This document shows positions 14,150 through 23,532 of a stretch of DNA of 64,000 bases, piece by piece. The translations under genes and the position numbers were made by a program. Source of the stretch: Cyclobacteriaceae bacterium (lineage in GTDB: Bacteria; Bacteroidota; Bacteroidia; Cytophagales; Cyclobacteriaceae); contig JAIBBC010000002.1 in the NCBI GenBank assembly GCA_019694875.1, positions 62,001 to 126,000 of the forward strand, written 5' to 3'. How positions within the stretch are numbered: the first letter of the stretch is position 1; each line of letters starts with the position of its first letter. The notes under the pieces were generated by a model, which saw only the letters and a program-made list of their open reading frames with translations, was not told the origin of the DNA and ran no database searches.

Positions 14150-16930
14150 ATGAGAATAGTTTTACTAATGGCCCTGTTGGCTGTTGTGAGTCACACGATT
14201 GTAAACGGGCAAGTTAAAGCTCGCCCAGCTTTCGCTCCGGATCATATCTTGGTTCATTTCAAGCCCGGATACTTAAATGAATCAGTTCTTACGGGAACCG
14301 GCCGTTCCAAATTGTCTGAACAGTCGCTGTTTGCAAAAAAGTCAATGCAGGATTCCGCTGCCAAAATTGGCATCGGGAATTTTCGAAAGGTTGTGCGCAA
14401 ATCAACGCCCGACAGAAAGTTTACGCTGAGCAGAAATGGCACTCCGGTAACTGAACCTGACTTTTATAACCTGATGTACGTAGATGTTCCGACTGGAACG
14501 GATATTCGAAAGTTGTGCAAAAAAATAGGCGCATGGGAAGGTGTTTCATATGCAGAGCCAGATTATTACTTCTACGATGATACCCTGAACCCAAACGACC
14601 AGTATTTTAACCTGCAAAATGGACTTGAGCAATTTAATGATGTTGACATTGATGTAAAGCGGGCATGGGACTTTACAACCGGCAGCAGCAATGTTCGCGT
14701 GGCAATCATTGACAGTGGAATCGATTACGACAATCCTGACCTTGGAAATGGAGCTTACCGGGTTCCGGGGGCAAAAGTTATAGATGGTTATGATTACGAC
14801 GCGAACAGCAACAACGGCGACGATGTTTCCGCTTGGAGAAATAGCCATGGAACTGCATCGGCTGGCATTGTGGGTGCTTATACGAATAACTCGATTGGTG
14901 TTTCAGGGATAGCCGGTGGCAATGGGGCCGGGAATCCTGGTGTTTCATTGGTTGCACTCCGTGTTGAATTGACAACGATTGTAGGCGACTTCGCGAGGCC
15001 TGCCGGTCAATGCATTGAAGCAATTTATGATGCCTCCTTATCAATCGCTAACGGGGGCTTTGGGTGCCATGTGATTAACTTCAGTGGCGGTGGATATGAC
15101 GATCATTGGTATGACGACCCATTGAATAACGCGATCAATGGTTATCGAAAGGCCCTAACATTTGCTGCTTCAAATGGGGTGGTCTTTGTTGCTTCGAAAG
15201 GGAACGACAATCGCTCAGATAAGCACTACCCCTCGGACTATGCTGATGATTTGGTGATTTCAGTAGGCGCTTCGAATGCTTCCGATTTGAAAGCTAGTTT
15301 TTCTAACTATGGGAACAATATGGACGTAGTGGCGCCGGGTGATGGCCTTTTAGTGTATACTACAATGAGGGTTGGAGATCCGAATGGTACATATTCCTTT
15401 TTTCAAGGAACATCGGCATCTGCGCCTGTGGTTAGCGGAATTGCAGCTTTACTAAAGTCGGTCAACATCAATCTTCATCGTGATGATGTTGAGAATATAA
15501 TTCAATTGTCAGCGGATAAAGTTCGTCCTGATGTTTATACATACACCAATGGATATAACAACCTGATGGGTCACGGCCGCGTAAATGCCGGTCGGGCACT
15601 GGAGTTAATCCATGCGCCATATGTTTTGCAACAACACACGGCCACTGGTGGAACATCAGCGAATATCACACATGGAACATCGGAGTGGTTCAGTTTTTTA
15701 AATGACGCTGGAAATTTGGGACTTAGCGAAGGAGCCTATCGCGGAAAGATTTATCAGGTTACTAAGACAGTTACTATACCGCAATCACTATGCAACGAAA
15801 GGTATTTTTGGCCTCGGACATCCGGGGCGACGCGAGGTTTTTCCGCTGGGAATCCGAACACAAATCAGGGCTACTGCCACGTTATTTCACAAACTGGAAA
15901 TCAAGTTACCTTAAGGACATATGTCTATTATATTGAAATAAATTCATTAGGCCAAACGATTAACAACTGGTATCCATGTGCTCCGCAAGATGTGATTTTT
16001 GCTTACACGACCTTGACAAAGGAGCCGTTGGCTAGTTTGATAACCGGTTCTGATGTGGTTTGCAGTGGTGGCGGATCGTATGCACTCACTGATGCTCCAG
16101 CCGGCTCAACTGTTTCCTGGCAAGTTGTGCAGGAGAATCAACCAACTGTTCCTTCCACGCTTTTCAGTGTTACCTCTGGCACCGGAAATGTGGCTAATCT
16201 TCAACCTGTTGCTTCTGCTCAGGGTGGAGCTTTGTTAAAGTACACCATTCAAGCTGGATGCGGAACGCAGGTAGTAACCCGAAATATCTGGGTAGGGAGA
16301 CCCTTTATAGACGGAACGTACAACGGTCAATTATTGGCCTTTACGCCTTATCCACCCCCTGACGATGACGTAATTGTTATTAACTATAACCCGGTTTGCA
16401 ACTCTGTTACTGCGTTAACAAATATGTCTGTGCGGGGTGCTTCTTCGGGAAGTTGGCAACGGATGGCTGCCAACCCAACGAATCTATCCTGGAGTTCAAC
16501 CGGAATGAATATTAGTTTTTATTTCTGGGCAGTTGGTCAAACGTCTAAATTCAGATTCACTACGGGTAATGCGTGTGGCACATCTGCCAACGACTACTAC
16601 TTCCAATCAATTTCCTGCGATGGTGGTGATCCCTGTAACCAGTACTCCATAGCTCCAAACCCTGTAAATGGCACCATGAGCATTGTTGTTCCCAATATTC
16701 CCCCTCCATGTGAGACTGCGACGGCTGCTCGAAGTCAGGCGAACACGGGACTGGCAATAGAAACGGTTGAAATAAAAGGTATGGATGGCCGTGTCAGGCG
16801 TTCGGTAAATGCAGGGCAAAATAAGGACCGTATTTCGATTGATGTTTCGGATTTTCCGGAAGGTATTTATTTCGTGCGGATATCTTCAGGTGGTTATTCT
16901 GAAACTCACAGAGTCGTAGTCAGTAAATAG
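14150..16930 (+). CDS. Secreted S8 subtilisin with T9SS sorting domain
   Basis: 926 residues. A signal peptide (MRIVLLMALLAVVSHTIVNG) is followed by a propeptide-like region (DHILVHFKPGY to ISYAEPDYY-type motif, about 30-140) and a peptidase S8 domain. The catalytic triad is D188 (AIIDSGID), H233 (NSHGTASAG) and S422 (GTSASAPVVSG), with N352 as oxyanion residue. About 170 residues of Ig/PKD-like modules with cysteines follow. The final 90 residues (YSIAPNPVNGT ... LPEG-like FPEGIYFVRISSGG) form a type A T9SS C-terminal signal. The protein should therefore be exported by Sec and then by the type IX system to the cell surface. It is co-transcribed with the lipoprotein upstream. Confidence 0.92.
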   Translation: MRIVLLMALLAVVSHTIVNGQVKARPAFAPDHILVHFKPGYLNESVLTGTGRSKLSEQSLFAKKSMQDSAAKIGIGNFRKVVRKSTPDRKFTLSRNGTPVTEPDFYNLMYVDVPTGTDIRKLCKKIGAWEGVSYAEPDYYFYDDTLNPNDQYFNLQNGLEQFNDVDIDVKRAWDFTTGSSNVRVAIIDSGIDYDNPDLGNGAYRVPGAKVIDGYDYDANSNNGDDVSAWRNSHGTASAGIVGAYTNNSIGVSGIAGGNGAGNPGVSLVALRVELTTIVGDFARPAGQCIEAIYDASLSIANGGFGCHVINFSGGGYDDHWYDDPLNNAINGYRKALTFAASNGVVFVASKGNDNRSDKHYPSDYADDLVISVGASNASDLKASFSNYGNNMDVVAPGDGLLVYTTMRVGDPNGTYSFFQGTSASAPVVSGIAALLKSVNINLHRDDVENIIQLSADKVRPDVYTYTNGYNNLMGHGRVNAGRALELIHAPYVLQQHTATGGTSANITHGTSEWFSFLNDAGNLGLSEGAYRGKIYQVTKTVTIPQSLCNERYFWPRTSGATRGFSAGNPNTNQGYCHVISQTGNQVTLRTYVYYIEINSLGQTINNWYPCAPQDVIFAYTTLTKEPLASLITGSDVVCSGGGSYALTDAPAGSTVSWQVVQENQPTVPSTLFSVTSGTGNVANLQPVASAQGGALLKYTIQAGCGTQVVTRNIWVGRPFIDGTYNGQLLAFTPYPPPDDDVIVINYNPVCNSVTALTNMSVRGASSGSWQRMAANPTNLSWSSTGMNISFYFWAVGQTSKFRFTTGNACGTSANDYYFQSISCDGGDPCNQYSIAPNPVNGTMSIVVPNIPPPCETATAARSQANTGLAIETVEIKGMDGRVRRSVNAGQNKDRISIDVSDFPEGIYFVRISSGGYSETHRVVVSK

Positions 16931-17045
16931 CCTAATAGAGGATTTGAGGTACGCAACACTTTTTTCCAGCCGCCTGGGTTTCTGAATTTGCCAACTATGC
17001 AGTGCCAACACTTTTTCCTGAAGAAAATTTCGGGTATCACCATTT

Positions 17046-17273
17046 ATGATTTATCCTGACGTTACCGATGTTTTCAAAGATTACTGTAGCTGGGACCTTG
17101 TTTCCAGAAGGAAGTATCTGCGATATGCAGTCCGTTTGATGAACGAACATGGCAAAATTGCATTTAAGGATGTTGAGTATCATAACATTGAGGATCTGAC
17201 GGTGGATCTTGACGCGGATTGCTATCTTCCATATGAGGATGATGATACAAAGAAGCTAAGTATCAACACTTAG
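17046..17273 (+). CDS. Small hypothetical protein
   Basis: 75 residues, acidic at the C-terminus (YLPYEDDDTKK). The frame has protein-like composition and a plausible ATG start, but no recognised family, and no clear ribosome binding site was seen. It lies alone between the subtilisin and the restriction-modification gene. The surrounding 16931-17045 and 17274-17494 hold no other gene that could be supported. Confidence 0.4.
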   Translation: MIYPDVTDVFKDYCSWDLVSRRKYLRYAVRLMNEHGKIAFKDVEYHNIEDLTVDLDADCYLPYEDDDTKKLSINT

Positions 17274-17494
17274 TCTGACCGGGACACCAATTAATGATCA
17301 GAGTGCGCATCTCCATAAACTATTTGTTTTTGACACAAATTGTCACTATTTTATAGTCTCTTTGCTGGGTTGTAGATTTCTGGAGACTATGAAAACGACG
17401 CTGAAATCCATAATTTTAGGATTAGCAGTTTCGGTAAGAATTAAATTCAAATCTTGCTATTTTCTGATAATCAGTACGTTATGTCAATTTTACT

Positions 17495-20400
17495 GTGATG
17501 AGCCAGGCAAATGAAATGCAGTCCCTTTTGAAGGCGATGGGATTTGTTCTGGAAGATGGGGCAAGTTCTATATGGTCAAAAGGCTATGCCAATCACAATA
17601 ACTATAAAATTCGTGTCGATCTTGAAGGTACCTCCATTGATTTTGGAAAGTACATTAAGAAAAGCAACAAGGTCGTAGAGCGGTTAAAGAATGCTGAAAG
17701 TTTAGTTGTCCTTGAGTGTGTTAACCGGTTACTTGAGAAAGGTTATAAACCGCAGACTATTGAGCTCGAAAAAACTTGGCCCACGGGGCACGGGACAAGT
17801 GGACGTCTGGATATCCTGGTCGCCAGGGAAGACGGTACCACCTATTTAATGATTGAATGCAAAACGTTTGGCTTCGAATTCGACAAAGAGTGCAAACGGA
17901 TTAAGAAGGATGGCGGCCAGCTATTCACCTATTTTCAGCAGGATAAGGATGCCGATATATTAATGCTTTATACTTCGCGAGTTGATAAGGCTAAGATTGA
18001 ATACAAAAATGAAATTATAAAAATTGAAGAAGATTACAGGCAAACCGGTAATGTCAGGGATTTTTATGACCGATGGAATAAACTTCCAAAGAACAATGGC
18101 GTGTTCGATTCGTGGGTAAAAGCCTATGATTTCCAAAGCAAAGCACTAACGCCTAAAAATCTAAGTGAAATAAAACAAGAAGACAGCAGCTTCATCTTCA
18201 ATCAATTTCTGGAAATTTTGAGGCATAATGTTGTGTCTGATAAACCCAACGCTTTCAACAAAATTTTCACTCTGTTTTTGTGCAAGATTTATGATGAAAA
18301 AGTCACAAGACAAAATGATGAACTAGCCTTTCAGTGGTTTTACTCACCCTACCGGTATGAAGGAATCGATTATCCACCCGATGACAATGTGTCTTTTCAA
18401 AAGAGATTGACTGATCTCTATAGAAAAGGAATGAAAGAATTTCTGGATAAAGATGTTACTGATATTTCAGACGCAGAATTTGAAAAAAAGTACGGAAAAC
18501 TTGATACGGACACGAAAAAGAAAATCCTTAATGAATTCACGGAAATTCGTTTAAAAAAAAATAACGAATTCGCTATCAAGGAAGTCTTCAATGATGCGTC
18601 TTTTGAAGAGAATGCAAAGGTTGTTAAGGAAGTTGTAGAACTCATACAAGGATATAAGATTCGCTATACAAAAAAGCAACAGTATCTAAGTGATTTTTTC
18701 GAACTACTGCTCACCACCGGATTGAAACAGGAGTCGGGGCAATTTTTTACCCCTGTACCGATAGCTCAATTTATCATAAAGAGCATACCTCTTGATAAAA
18801 TTGTTCACGATAAGTTAAATGCAGGGGAGAAAGATAATCTGCTCCCTACCATAATTGACTATGCGGCTGGTAGTGGCCATTTTATTACCGAAAGTATGCA
18901 CGAGGTGCAGCGCATCATTGATACTATTAACCCGAGTGATTATATTGATGGTACGGCAAAAAAAATTGCCAGCTGGAAAACCGACCATTTCGATTGGGCG
19001 TATCAGTATATTTATGGGATTGAGAAGGATTACCGCTTGGTCAAAGTGGGTAAAGTAGGCTGTTATCTCCATGGGGACGGACTTGCTCAAATTGTCCATA
19101 GTGACGGACTTGGTAATTTTAAGAAGACGGAAGAGTATAAGGGACTTTTGCGCAAAACCGACAAAGATTTTGCAAAAGAGAACAAGCAGTTCGATATCGT
19201 GGTCTCTAACCCGCCGTATTCCGTTGCCGCATTTCGTAATAATGCGCGAAAGTTCTATACAGAATCGGATTTCGATTTATATGAAAAGCTTACCGACCAA
19301 AGCAGTGAAATCGAATGCCTGTTTATAGAGCGTACCAAGCAGCTTCTGAAAGATGGTGGAATCGCAGGCATTATACTTCCAAGCAGCATTCTAAGTAATA
19401 CCGGGATTTATACATCTGCCCGAGAAATCATTCTGCGACATTTTGATATCGTAGCTATTGCGGAATTGGGTGGTAGTACGTTTATGGCCACAAGCACAAC
19501 TACGGTTACCTTATTTCTGAGAAGGCGAAATAATTATGACACAAACAACATTCATGTACTGGTAAAGAAATCGCTATCGGAGGGCAAGGATTTCGCAATA
19601 AATAACATTGATAAACCTCTTTCTAAATACGTAAATCATGTCTGGGAAGGATTATCAGTTAAAGACTACTTAACATTACTTCAACGAAAACCAAATGATA
19701 CGGTCAAACAGCACGATATTTTCATTGAATATAAAAAGAAAATAAAATCAAAGCGTGAAGAGGATTTCTGGATATCTGTTATTGAATTGGAAGAAGACAA
19801 GTTTTTCTATTTTGTTCTCTGCTATTCACAAAAAATTGTGATTGTTAAAAGCCTGGACGATAAGAAATTTTTGGGGTACGAATTCAGTAATAGGCGGGGA
19901 AATGAGGGAATTCACCCCACTCAAAAAGGTAAGAGTATAGATGACTGCACTATGCTTTTCGACACAAATGTTTTTGATAACCCCACGAAGGCCAGTACGT
20001 ATGTCTATAAAGCATTCCAGGGTGACTTTGAATTCGAGATAGATCGAGAACTGGAGTCACACGTCTTTCGTGCCGATCTTAAAGATCTGATATCTTTCAA
20101 TAGATCGGATTTTGAGAAGAATATTTCGTTAGAAGTAAAAAAAAAAGTTCTTTATGAGTCGATATGGGGAACCCAGCAACTATTTCCGTTAAGAGATATT
20201 GCTGAAGTCAGAAAAGGCACATCAATTACAAAGGATAAAACTACACCAGGTAAGATACCCGTAGTTGCCGGCGGTCAAGAACCTGCTTATTATCATAGTA
20301 TTTCTAATCGGCCTAAAAATGTGATAACGGTAAGTGCTTCGGGTGCTTACGCTGGATTTGTAAACTATTTTGACAGAGAGATTTTTGCATCTGATTGTAA

Positions 20401-21202
20401 TACCATCATTTCTAAAAATGAGGATACGATATCAACTGGTCTTATCTACGCGTTTTTGAAAAGACTACAGCCCCAACTATACGGTCTTCAAAGAGGACAA
20501 GCCCAACCACATGTTTATAAGGACGATTTGGAAGAAATAAAAATACCTATCCCTTCTCCAACCGCCCAACGAAAAATATTAGGCGATTTAAAGAAAGTTG
20601 AAAGTAAGGAAGCTGAATTCAAGAACAAGATTACCGACCTAGAGAATCAAATCTACGACTTGTTTCTTCTGCAGAACTCGAAAGGTGTTTTAAAGAAACT
20701 TGAAGAAATTTGTGACTTAAGGGCTGGTAAGTTCAAATCCCCAAAAGAAATTTTTCCAAATGATGGTGAAGGACTTTTTCCCTGTTATGGGGGAAACGGT
20801 CTGAGAGGTTACACACGAACCTCTACCCATGTTGGGAGGTTTCCATTAGTTGGAAGGCAGGGTGCTCTTTGCGGAAATGTTCACTTGGTTGATGGGCAAT
20901 TCCATGCCACCGAGCACGCATTGGTCGCGACTCCATCAACGGGAATAGATGTTAACTGGCTTTTTTACCTGTTAAAAACGATGAATCTTAATCGTTATGC
21001 AACGGGAACAGCTCAGCCAGGGTTGTCAGTCAAGAACATAAATCCTCTGCAAGTAAATGTACTGCCAATAAAGGAACAGGAGAAATTACTGGTAAGAATC
21101 GAAGAACTTGAAATGAAAATTAAAGAAGCGAAGCACGCGTTACTAAATATTGACGGCGAAAAACACCAGATTTTAGAGAAGTATTTTAAGACCGATGATT
21201 AA
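17495..21202 (+). CDS. Single-chain restriction-modification enzyme (nuclease-MTase-two TRDs)
   Basis: 1235 residues from GTG 17495 (ATG 17498 equally possible). The N-terminal PD-(D/E)xK nuclease domain has D106 (GRLDILVA) and E121-C-K123 (LMIECKT), resembling HsdR N-terminal domains. The central N6-adenine methyltransferase of HsdM type has motif I DYAAGSGHF (about 455-463) and motif IV NPPY (572-575). Two HsdS-like target-recognition domains follow, starting at about residues 897 (LRDIAEVRKG) and 1067 (LEEICDLRAGK), each followed by a coiled-coil spacer helix. This is the layout of type IIG/IIL-like enzymes that cut and methylate from one polypeptide. It would protect the element or its host from phage. 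There is no separate hsdS or helicase gene nearby. Confidence 0.9.
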   Translation: MMSQANEMQSLLKAMGFVLEDGASSIWSKGYANHNNYKIRVDLEGTSIDFGKYIKKSNKVVERLKNAESLVVLECVNRLLEKGYKPQTIELEKTWPTGHGTSGRLDILVAREDGTTYLMIECKTFGFEFDKECKRIKKDGGQLFTYFQQDKDADILMLYTSRVDKAKIEYKNEIIKIEEDYRQTGNVRDFYDRWNKLPKNNGVFDSWVKAYDFQSKALTPKNLSEIKQEDSSFIFNQFLEILRHNVVSDKPNAFNKIFTLFLCKIYDEKVTRQNDELAFQWFYSPYRYEGIDYPPDDNVSFQKRLTDLYRKGMKEFLDKDVTDISDAEFEKKYGKLDTDTKKKILNEFTEIRLKKNNEFAIKEVFNDASFEENAKVVKEVVELIQGYKIRYTKKQQYLSDFFELLLTTGLKQESGQFFTPVPIAQFIIKSIPLDKIVHDKLNAGEKDNLLPTIIDYAAGSGHFITESMHEVQRIIDTINPSDYIDGTAKKIASWKTDHFDWAYQYIYGIEKDYRLVKVGKVGCYLHGDGLAQIVHSDGLGNFKKTEEYKGLLRKTDKDFAKENKQFDIVVSNPPYSVAAFRNNARKFYTESDFDLYEKLTDQSSEIECLFIERTKQLLKDGGIAGIILPSSILSNTGIYTSAREIILRHFDIVAIAELGGSTFMATSTTTVTLFLRRRNNYDTNNIHVLVKKSLSEGKDFAINNIDKPLSKYVNHVWEGLSVKDYLTLLQRKPNDTVKQHDIFIEYKKKIKSKREEDFWISVIELEEDKFFYFVLCYSQKIVIVKSLDDKKFLGYEFSNRRGNEGIHPTQKGKSIDDCTMLFDTNVFDNPTKASTYVYKAFQGDFEFEIDRELESHVFRADLKDLISFNRSDFEKNISLEVKKKVLYESIWGTQQLFPLRDIAEVRKGTSITKDKTTPGKIPVVAGGQEPAYYHSISNRPKNVITVSASGAYAGFVNYFDREIFASDCNTIISKNEDTISTGLIYAFLKRLQPQLYGLQRGQAQPHVYKDDLEEIKIPIPSPTAQRKILGDLKKVESKEAEFKNKITDLENQIYDLFLLQNSKGVLKKLEEICDLRAGKFKSPKEIFPNDGEGLFPCYGGNGLRGYTRTSTHVGRFPLVGRQGALCGNVHLVDGQFHATEHALVATPSTGIDVNWLFYLLKTMNLNRYATGTAQPGLSVKNINPLQVNVLPIKEQEKLLVRIEELEMKIKEAKHALLNIDGEKHQILEKYFKTDD

Positions 21203-21377
21203 ATCTGCTCGTAATTGCATTGCTGCGATATTTGCCATTTGTCCACTAGCAACTTCTGTCATTTCCCATATATAGTGAGTGATTTTTTGCCGTTCCAAGT
21301 CTTGTTGGCAGTATAAGTATCCGGCTATTTACGATAAAGGAAGCGGGCGCAAGAGCATAAAAAATTCCTACATTCAG

Positions 21378-22133
21378 ATGAAAAAAATAATTTTTGTTCT
21401 GTTCTTGTCCCTGCCAGGCAGCATTCTTTTTGCGCAGACAGTGATCAGCCTACGGGCAGCACCGAGTCTTACACTCACAAGTTTAAAGAAGGAGAACAAT
21501 CATTACAGCGATTTCAGAAACGAGGACCCTGGTACGTCCATGAGTGTTGGTCTGACATGTGGTTTGAACGCTGATCTCCCGCTCATCAAGGATCGACTGC
21601 TGTTTAGCACGGGGGTGTGGTACGCAATAAAGAACTTTACTCTTGATATAAAAACCCCGATCCGACCCATGATATATAATCCCGATACGCAAGAGGTCAC
21701 ATATATGCTCGTTGAAAAAGACCCTAGGTACCTGCTTCATTACATACAAGCTCCCATTACCTTTAAAGTCTTTGGCGAGAGACATGAAAATGGCAGTAGA
21801 TTTTATTTTCAGGCCGGCGGGGTGTTAAATTTCAAAATTGCTGAACAGGCAATCGACAAGGAGCATAATTATTTGTATCAGTTATCGCAAAGGGCAAATG
21901 GAGGAAGTTCCGTGTTGAAATCGTTTGATTTCAGCCTGTATGGTGCGTTCGGTTACGAATGGAAGTTGACATCGGGTAAATCCCTTTCAGTTGCTTTGTC
22001 GGTGGACAAGGGTATGTTGAAACAGCTTAAAGCTGTTAAATGGAACTCTGAATTGGCTCCGCTCGATTATTATTTTAACACGAAGTTAACCCAACTGTCG
22101 GTGGCATGCCACTACACGTTGCTTGAAAAATGA
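21378..22133 (+). CDS. Outer-membrane beta-barrel protein (PorT-like)
   Basis: 251 residues from ATG 21378. A clear signal peptide MKKIIFVLFLSLPGSILFAQ precedes alternating strands typical of Bacteroidota eight-stranded beta-barrels: ISLRAAPSLTLTSL, MSVGLTCGLNADLPL, LLFSTGVWYAIKNFTL, FYFQAGGVLNFKI, and LTQLSVACHYTLLEK as terminal strand. The upstream open frame to 21279 adds no family sequence. The function is unknown. A solitary LuxR-type HTH gene follows after 30 bp and may regulate it. Confidence 0.7.
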   Translation: MKKIIFVLFLSLPGSILFAQTVISLRAAPSLTLTSLKKENNHYSDFRNEDPGTSMSVGLTCGLNADLPLIKDRLLFSTGVWYAIKNFTLDIKTPIRPMIYNPDTQEVTYMLVEKDPRYLLHYIQAPITFKVFGERHENGSRFYFQAGGVLNFKIAEQAIDKEHNYLYQLSQRANGGSSVLKSFDFSLYGAFGYEWKLTSGKSLSVALSVDKGMLKQLKAVKWNSELAPLDYYFNTKLTQLSVACHYTLLEK

Positions 22134-22163
22134 ATCTCATTGTAACGTCGTAGACACAAAATT

Positions 22164-22412
22164 ATGACTTCCGGGAAAACCTCGCTAAAAGCTGAGTCAA
22201 ATCGCCAGCGCTTCAATCTTCTCACTAAGCATCAGACTGTTATTGTATTCATGATCTGCCGAGAAAAAACTGTCGGTGAGATCACTCGAAAACTGGGCAT
22301 TAGCAAAAGCACCTTCTTTAATACCCGCCTCACTATCTACAAGAAATTGGGTGTCAAATCAACTGTGGGGCTTGTGAAATATGTTTATAAGTACAAATAC
22401 TTGAAATTATGA
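22164..22412 (+). CDS. Solitary LuxR-type HTH protein
   Basis: 82 residues consisting almost only of a GerE/LuxR DNA-binding domain: LLTKHQTVIVFMICREKTVGEITRKLGISKSTFFNTRLTI then YKKLGVKSTVGLVKYVYK. The usual SxxTVxxHxxxIxxKL is changed to SKSTFFNTRLTIYKKL, so DNA specificity is probably unusual. There is no receiver or sensor domain. It is a likely local regulator of element B cargo; the inverted repeats in the following gap are candidate sites. Confidence 0.75.
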   Translation: MTSGKTSLKAESNRQRFNLLTKHQTVIVFMICREKTVGEITRKLGISKSTFFNTRLTIYKKLGVKSTVGLVKYVYKYKYLKL

Positions 22413-22715
22413 ACACTGTGTAGTACCTGTGATATTATTGCCTAGCCAATTAATTAATTGATTAGGCCATTAAAGTATCAGTCGACAAAGTTGTCTTGTA
22501 CTTTTAAACGAATCGCGACATATACTTTATATACTTAAAACTGCCTTAGTCCCTGCAACCAATAAATAATGTTCTGCTGCAAGGGTAACACATTTATACC
22601 GTAAACCCGACCAGAATTAAAAAGTTGTGTCAAATTGCCCGTGCGGCTTGATCAGCCTTTTTAGACGAACATTAATTTGAAAACCACAAAATCAGCCTTT
22701 TTGGAACCAAATTCG

Positions 22716-22732
22716 ATAGGAGTTTCTCCTAC
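22716..22732. repeat. Dispersed cargo palindrome, copy 4 (imperfect)
   Basis: ATAGGAGTTTCTCCTAC, with the AGGAG/CTCCT arms kept and the centre changed. It lies 245 bp before the first lipoprotein gene. Confidence 0.6.
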
Positions 22733-22784
22733 ATTAATATCAAATTACAATTCTATATTGACATCAGATTCGAGCGTTGAATTC

Positions 22785-22801
22785 ATAGGAGTAAATTGAC
22801 A
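22785..22801. repeat. Half site of the cargo palindrome plus ATTGACA
   Basis: ATAGGAGTAAATTGACA: the left arm is intact, and the right arm is replaced by the element-terminus-like ATTGACA. In copy 2 the same two parts occur as one symmetric unit. Confidence 0.45.
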
Positions 22802-22960
22802 ATTAATCGATTCTAATCGCGTTATTTAAGAACAATCGCTTAATTAGAGATTATAGCTTTTGTGCTGTAGTTGTGACGTTCTCCGTGTCGCAAAACGCCC
22901 CAGACCTATGAGTTTGCATGCCCCAGTGGCATAGTGAGGTATTCGATAAAATCAATTTTT

Positions 22961-23491
22961 ATGAAAGGACCTAAAAAGAATGTTTTTTTCATTTTGACGC
23001 TTGCTGCATTGACACAATTTACAATTGTGGCCTGTGAAAAAGATGAAACAAAAAGCACCCGGGCAAGGATATTCCATGACAAGGAATCAAGTTCAGCCTA
23101 TGATTTGAATAATCAGTTACAGTTAAATCAATTAGCAACAGTTTTTGCACGTGAGAAGAGCGAGATAAAAATCGTTGAAGATGCGGCTGTTGTTGACCTT
23201 ACAGACAGTAGGGGCAATTTTAAAGCTATTTCGTTTCGATATCAGGTTGGAAAGTTCTTTACCAGGATGATCGTTCCAATCCATGAGGAATCAGCCGCTG
23301 CCAAGAGCTCCGAGACAATTGGTCCCATAAGTTATGTCAGGGATACCGAGGCATGCGAAATGAAATGCACTACAAGTGAGTACTGCACTGCATGCACCCA
23401 GGAAATAATTGAGCGCTGCAAGAGCCAGACCTGTTCCTGCACGGCAGGAAATGGAGGATGTACAGGGTCAGTTGTTTTTCCTCCCGAGTGA
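22961..23491 (+). CDS. Cys-rich lipoprotein, array member 1
   Basis: 176 residues from ATG 22961. A signal peptide ends in the lipobox TIVAC-EKDE, so the protein is probably membrane-anchored. The middle domain (about 45-110) contains QLNQLATVFARE, then DAAVVDLTDSRGNFKAISFRYQ. The tail has eight cysteines spaced C-x3-C-x5-C-x2-C-x7-C-x4-C-x-C-x6-C, including QEIIERCKSQTCSC. The same layout and spacing occur in the three genes that follow, so this is a tandemly duplicated family. The family was not recognised. The cysteine tail could be a disulfide knot or a metal site. Confidence 0.75.
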   Translation: MKGPKKNVFFILTLAALTQFTIVACEKDETKSTRARIFHDKESSSAYDLNNQLQLNQLATVFAREKSEIKIVEDAAVVDLTDSRGNFKAISFRYQVGKFFTRMIVPIHEESAAAKSSETIGPISYVRDTEACEMKCTTSEYCTACTQEIIERCKSQTCSCTAGNGGCTGSVVFPPE

Positions 23492-23532
23492 AATAATAAC
23501 CATAATTGAAATACAAGTTTAACCCCAACGAT

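Larger units (their letters stand above)
22413..22960. other. 548-bp intergenic region with palindromes, before the lipoprotein array
   Basis: AT-rich and without a supported gene. It contains one imperfect copy (22716-22732) and one half site (22785-22801) of the cargo palindrome. It also has two ATTGACA motifs (22756 and 22795) matching the element B terminus. It probably holds the promoter of the four lipoprotein genes, but no specific promoter sequence is claimed. Confidence 0.5.

Noticed and set aside
5843-22801. Recurrent palindromes as a CRISPR-like array
   Set aside because: The copies are thousands of bases apart and lie singly between genes.
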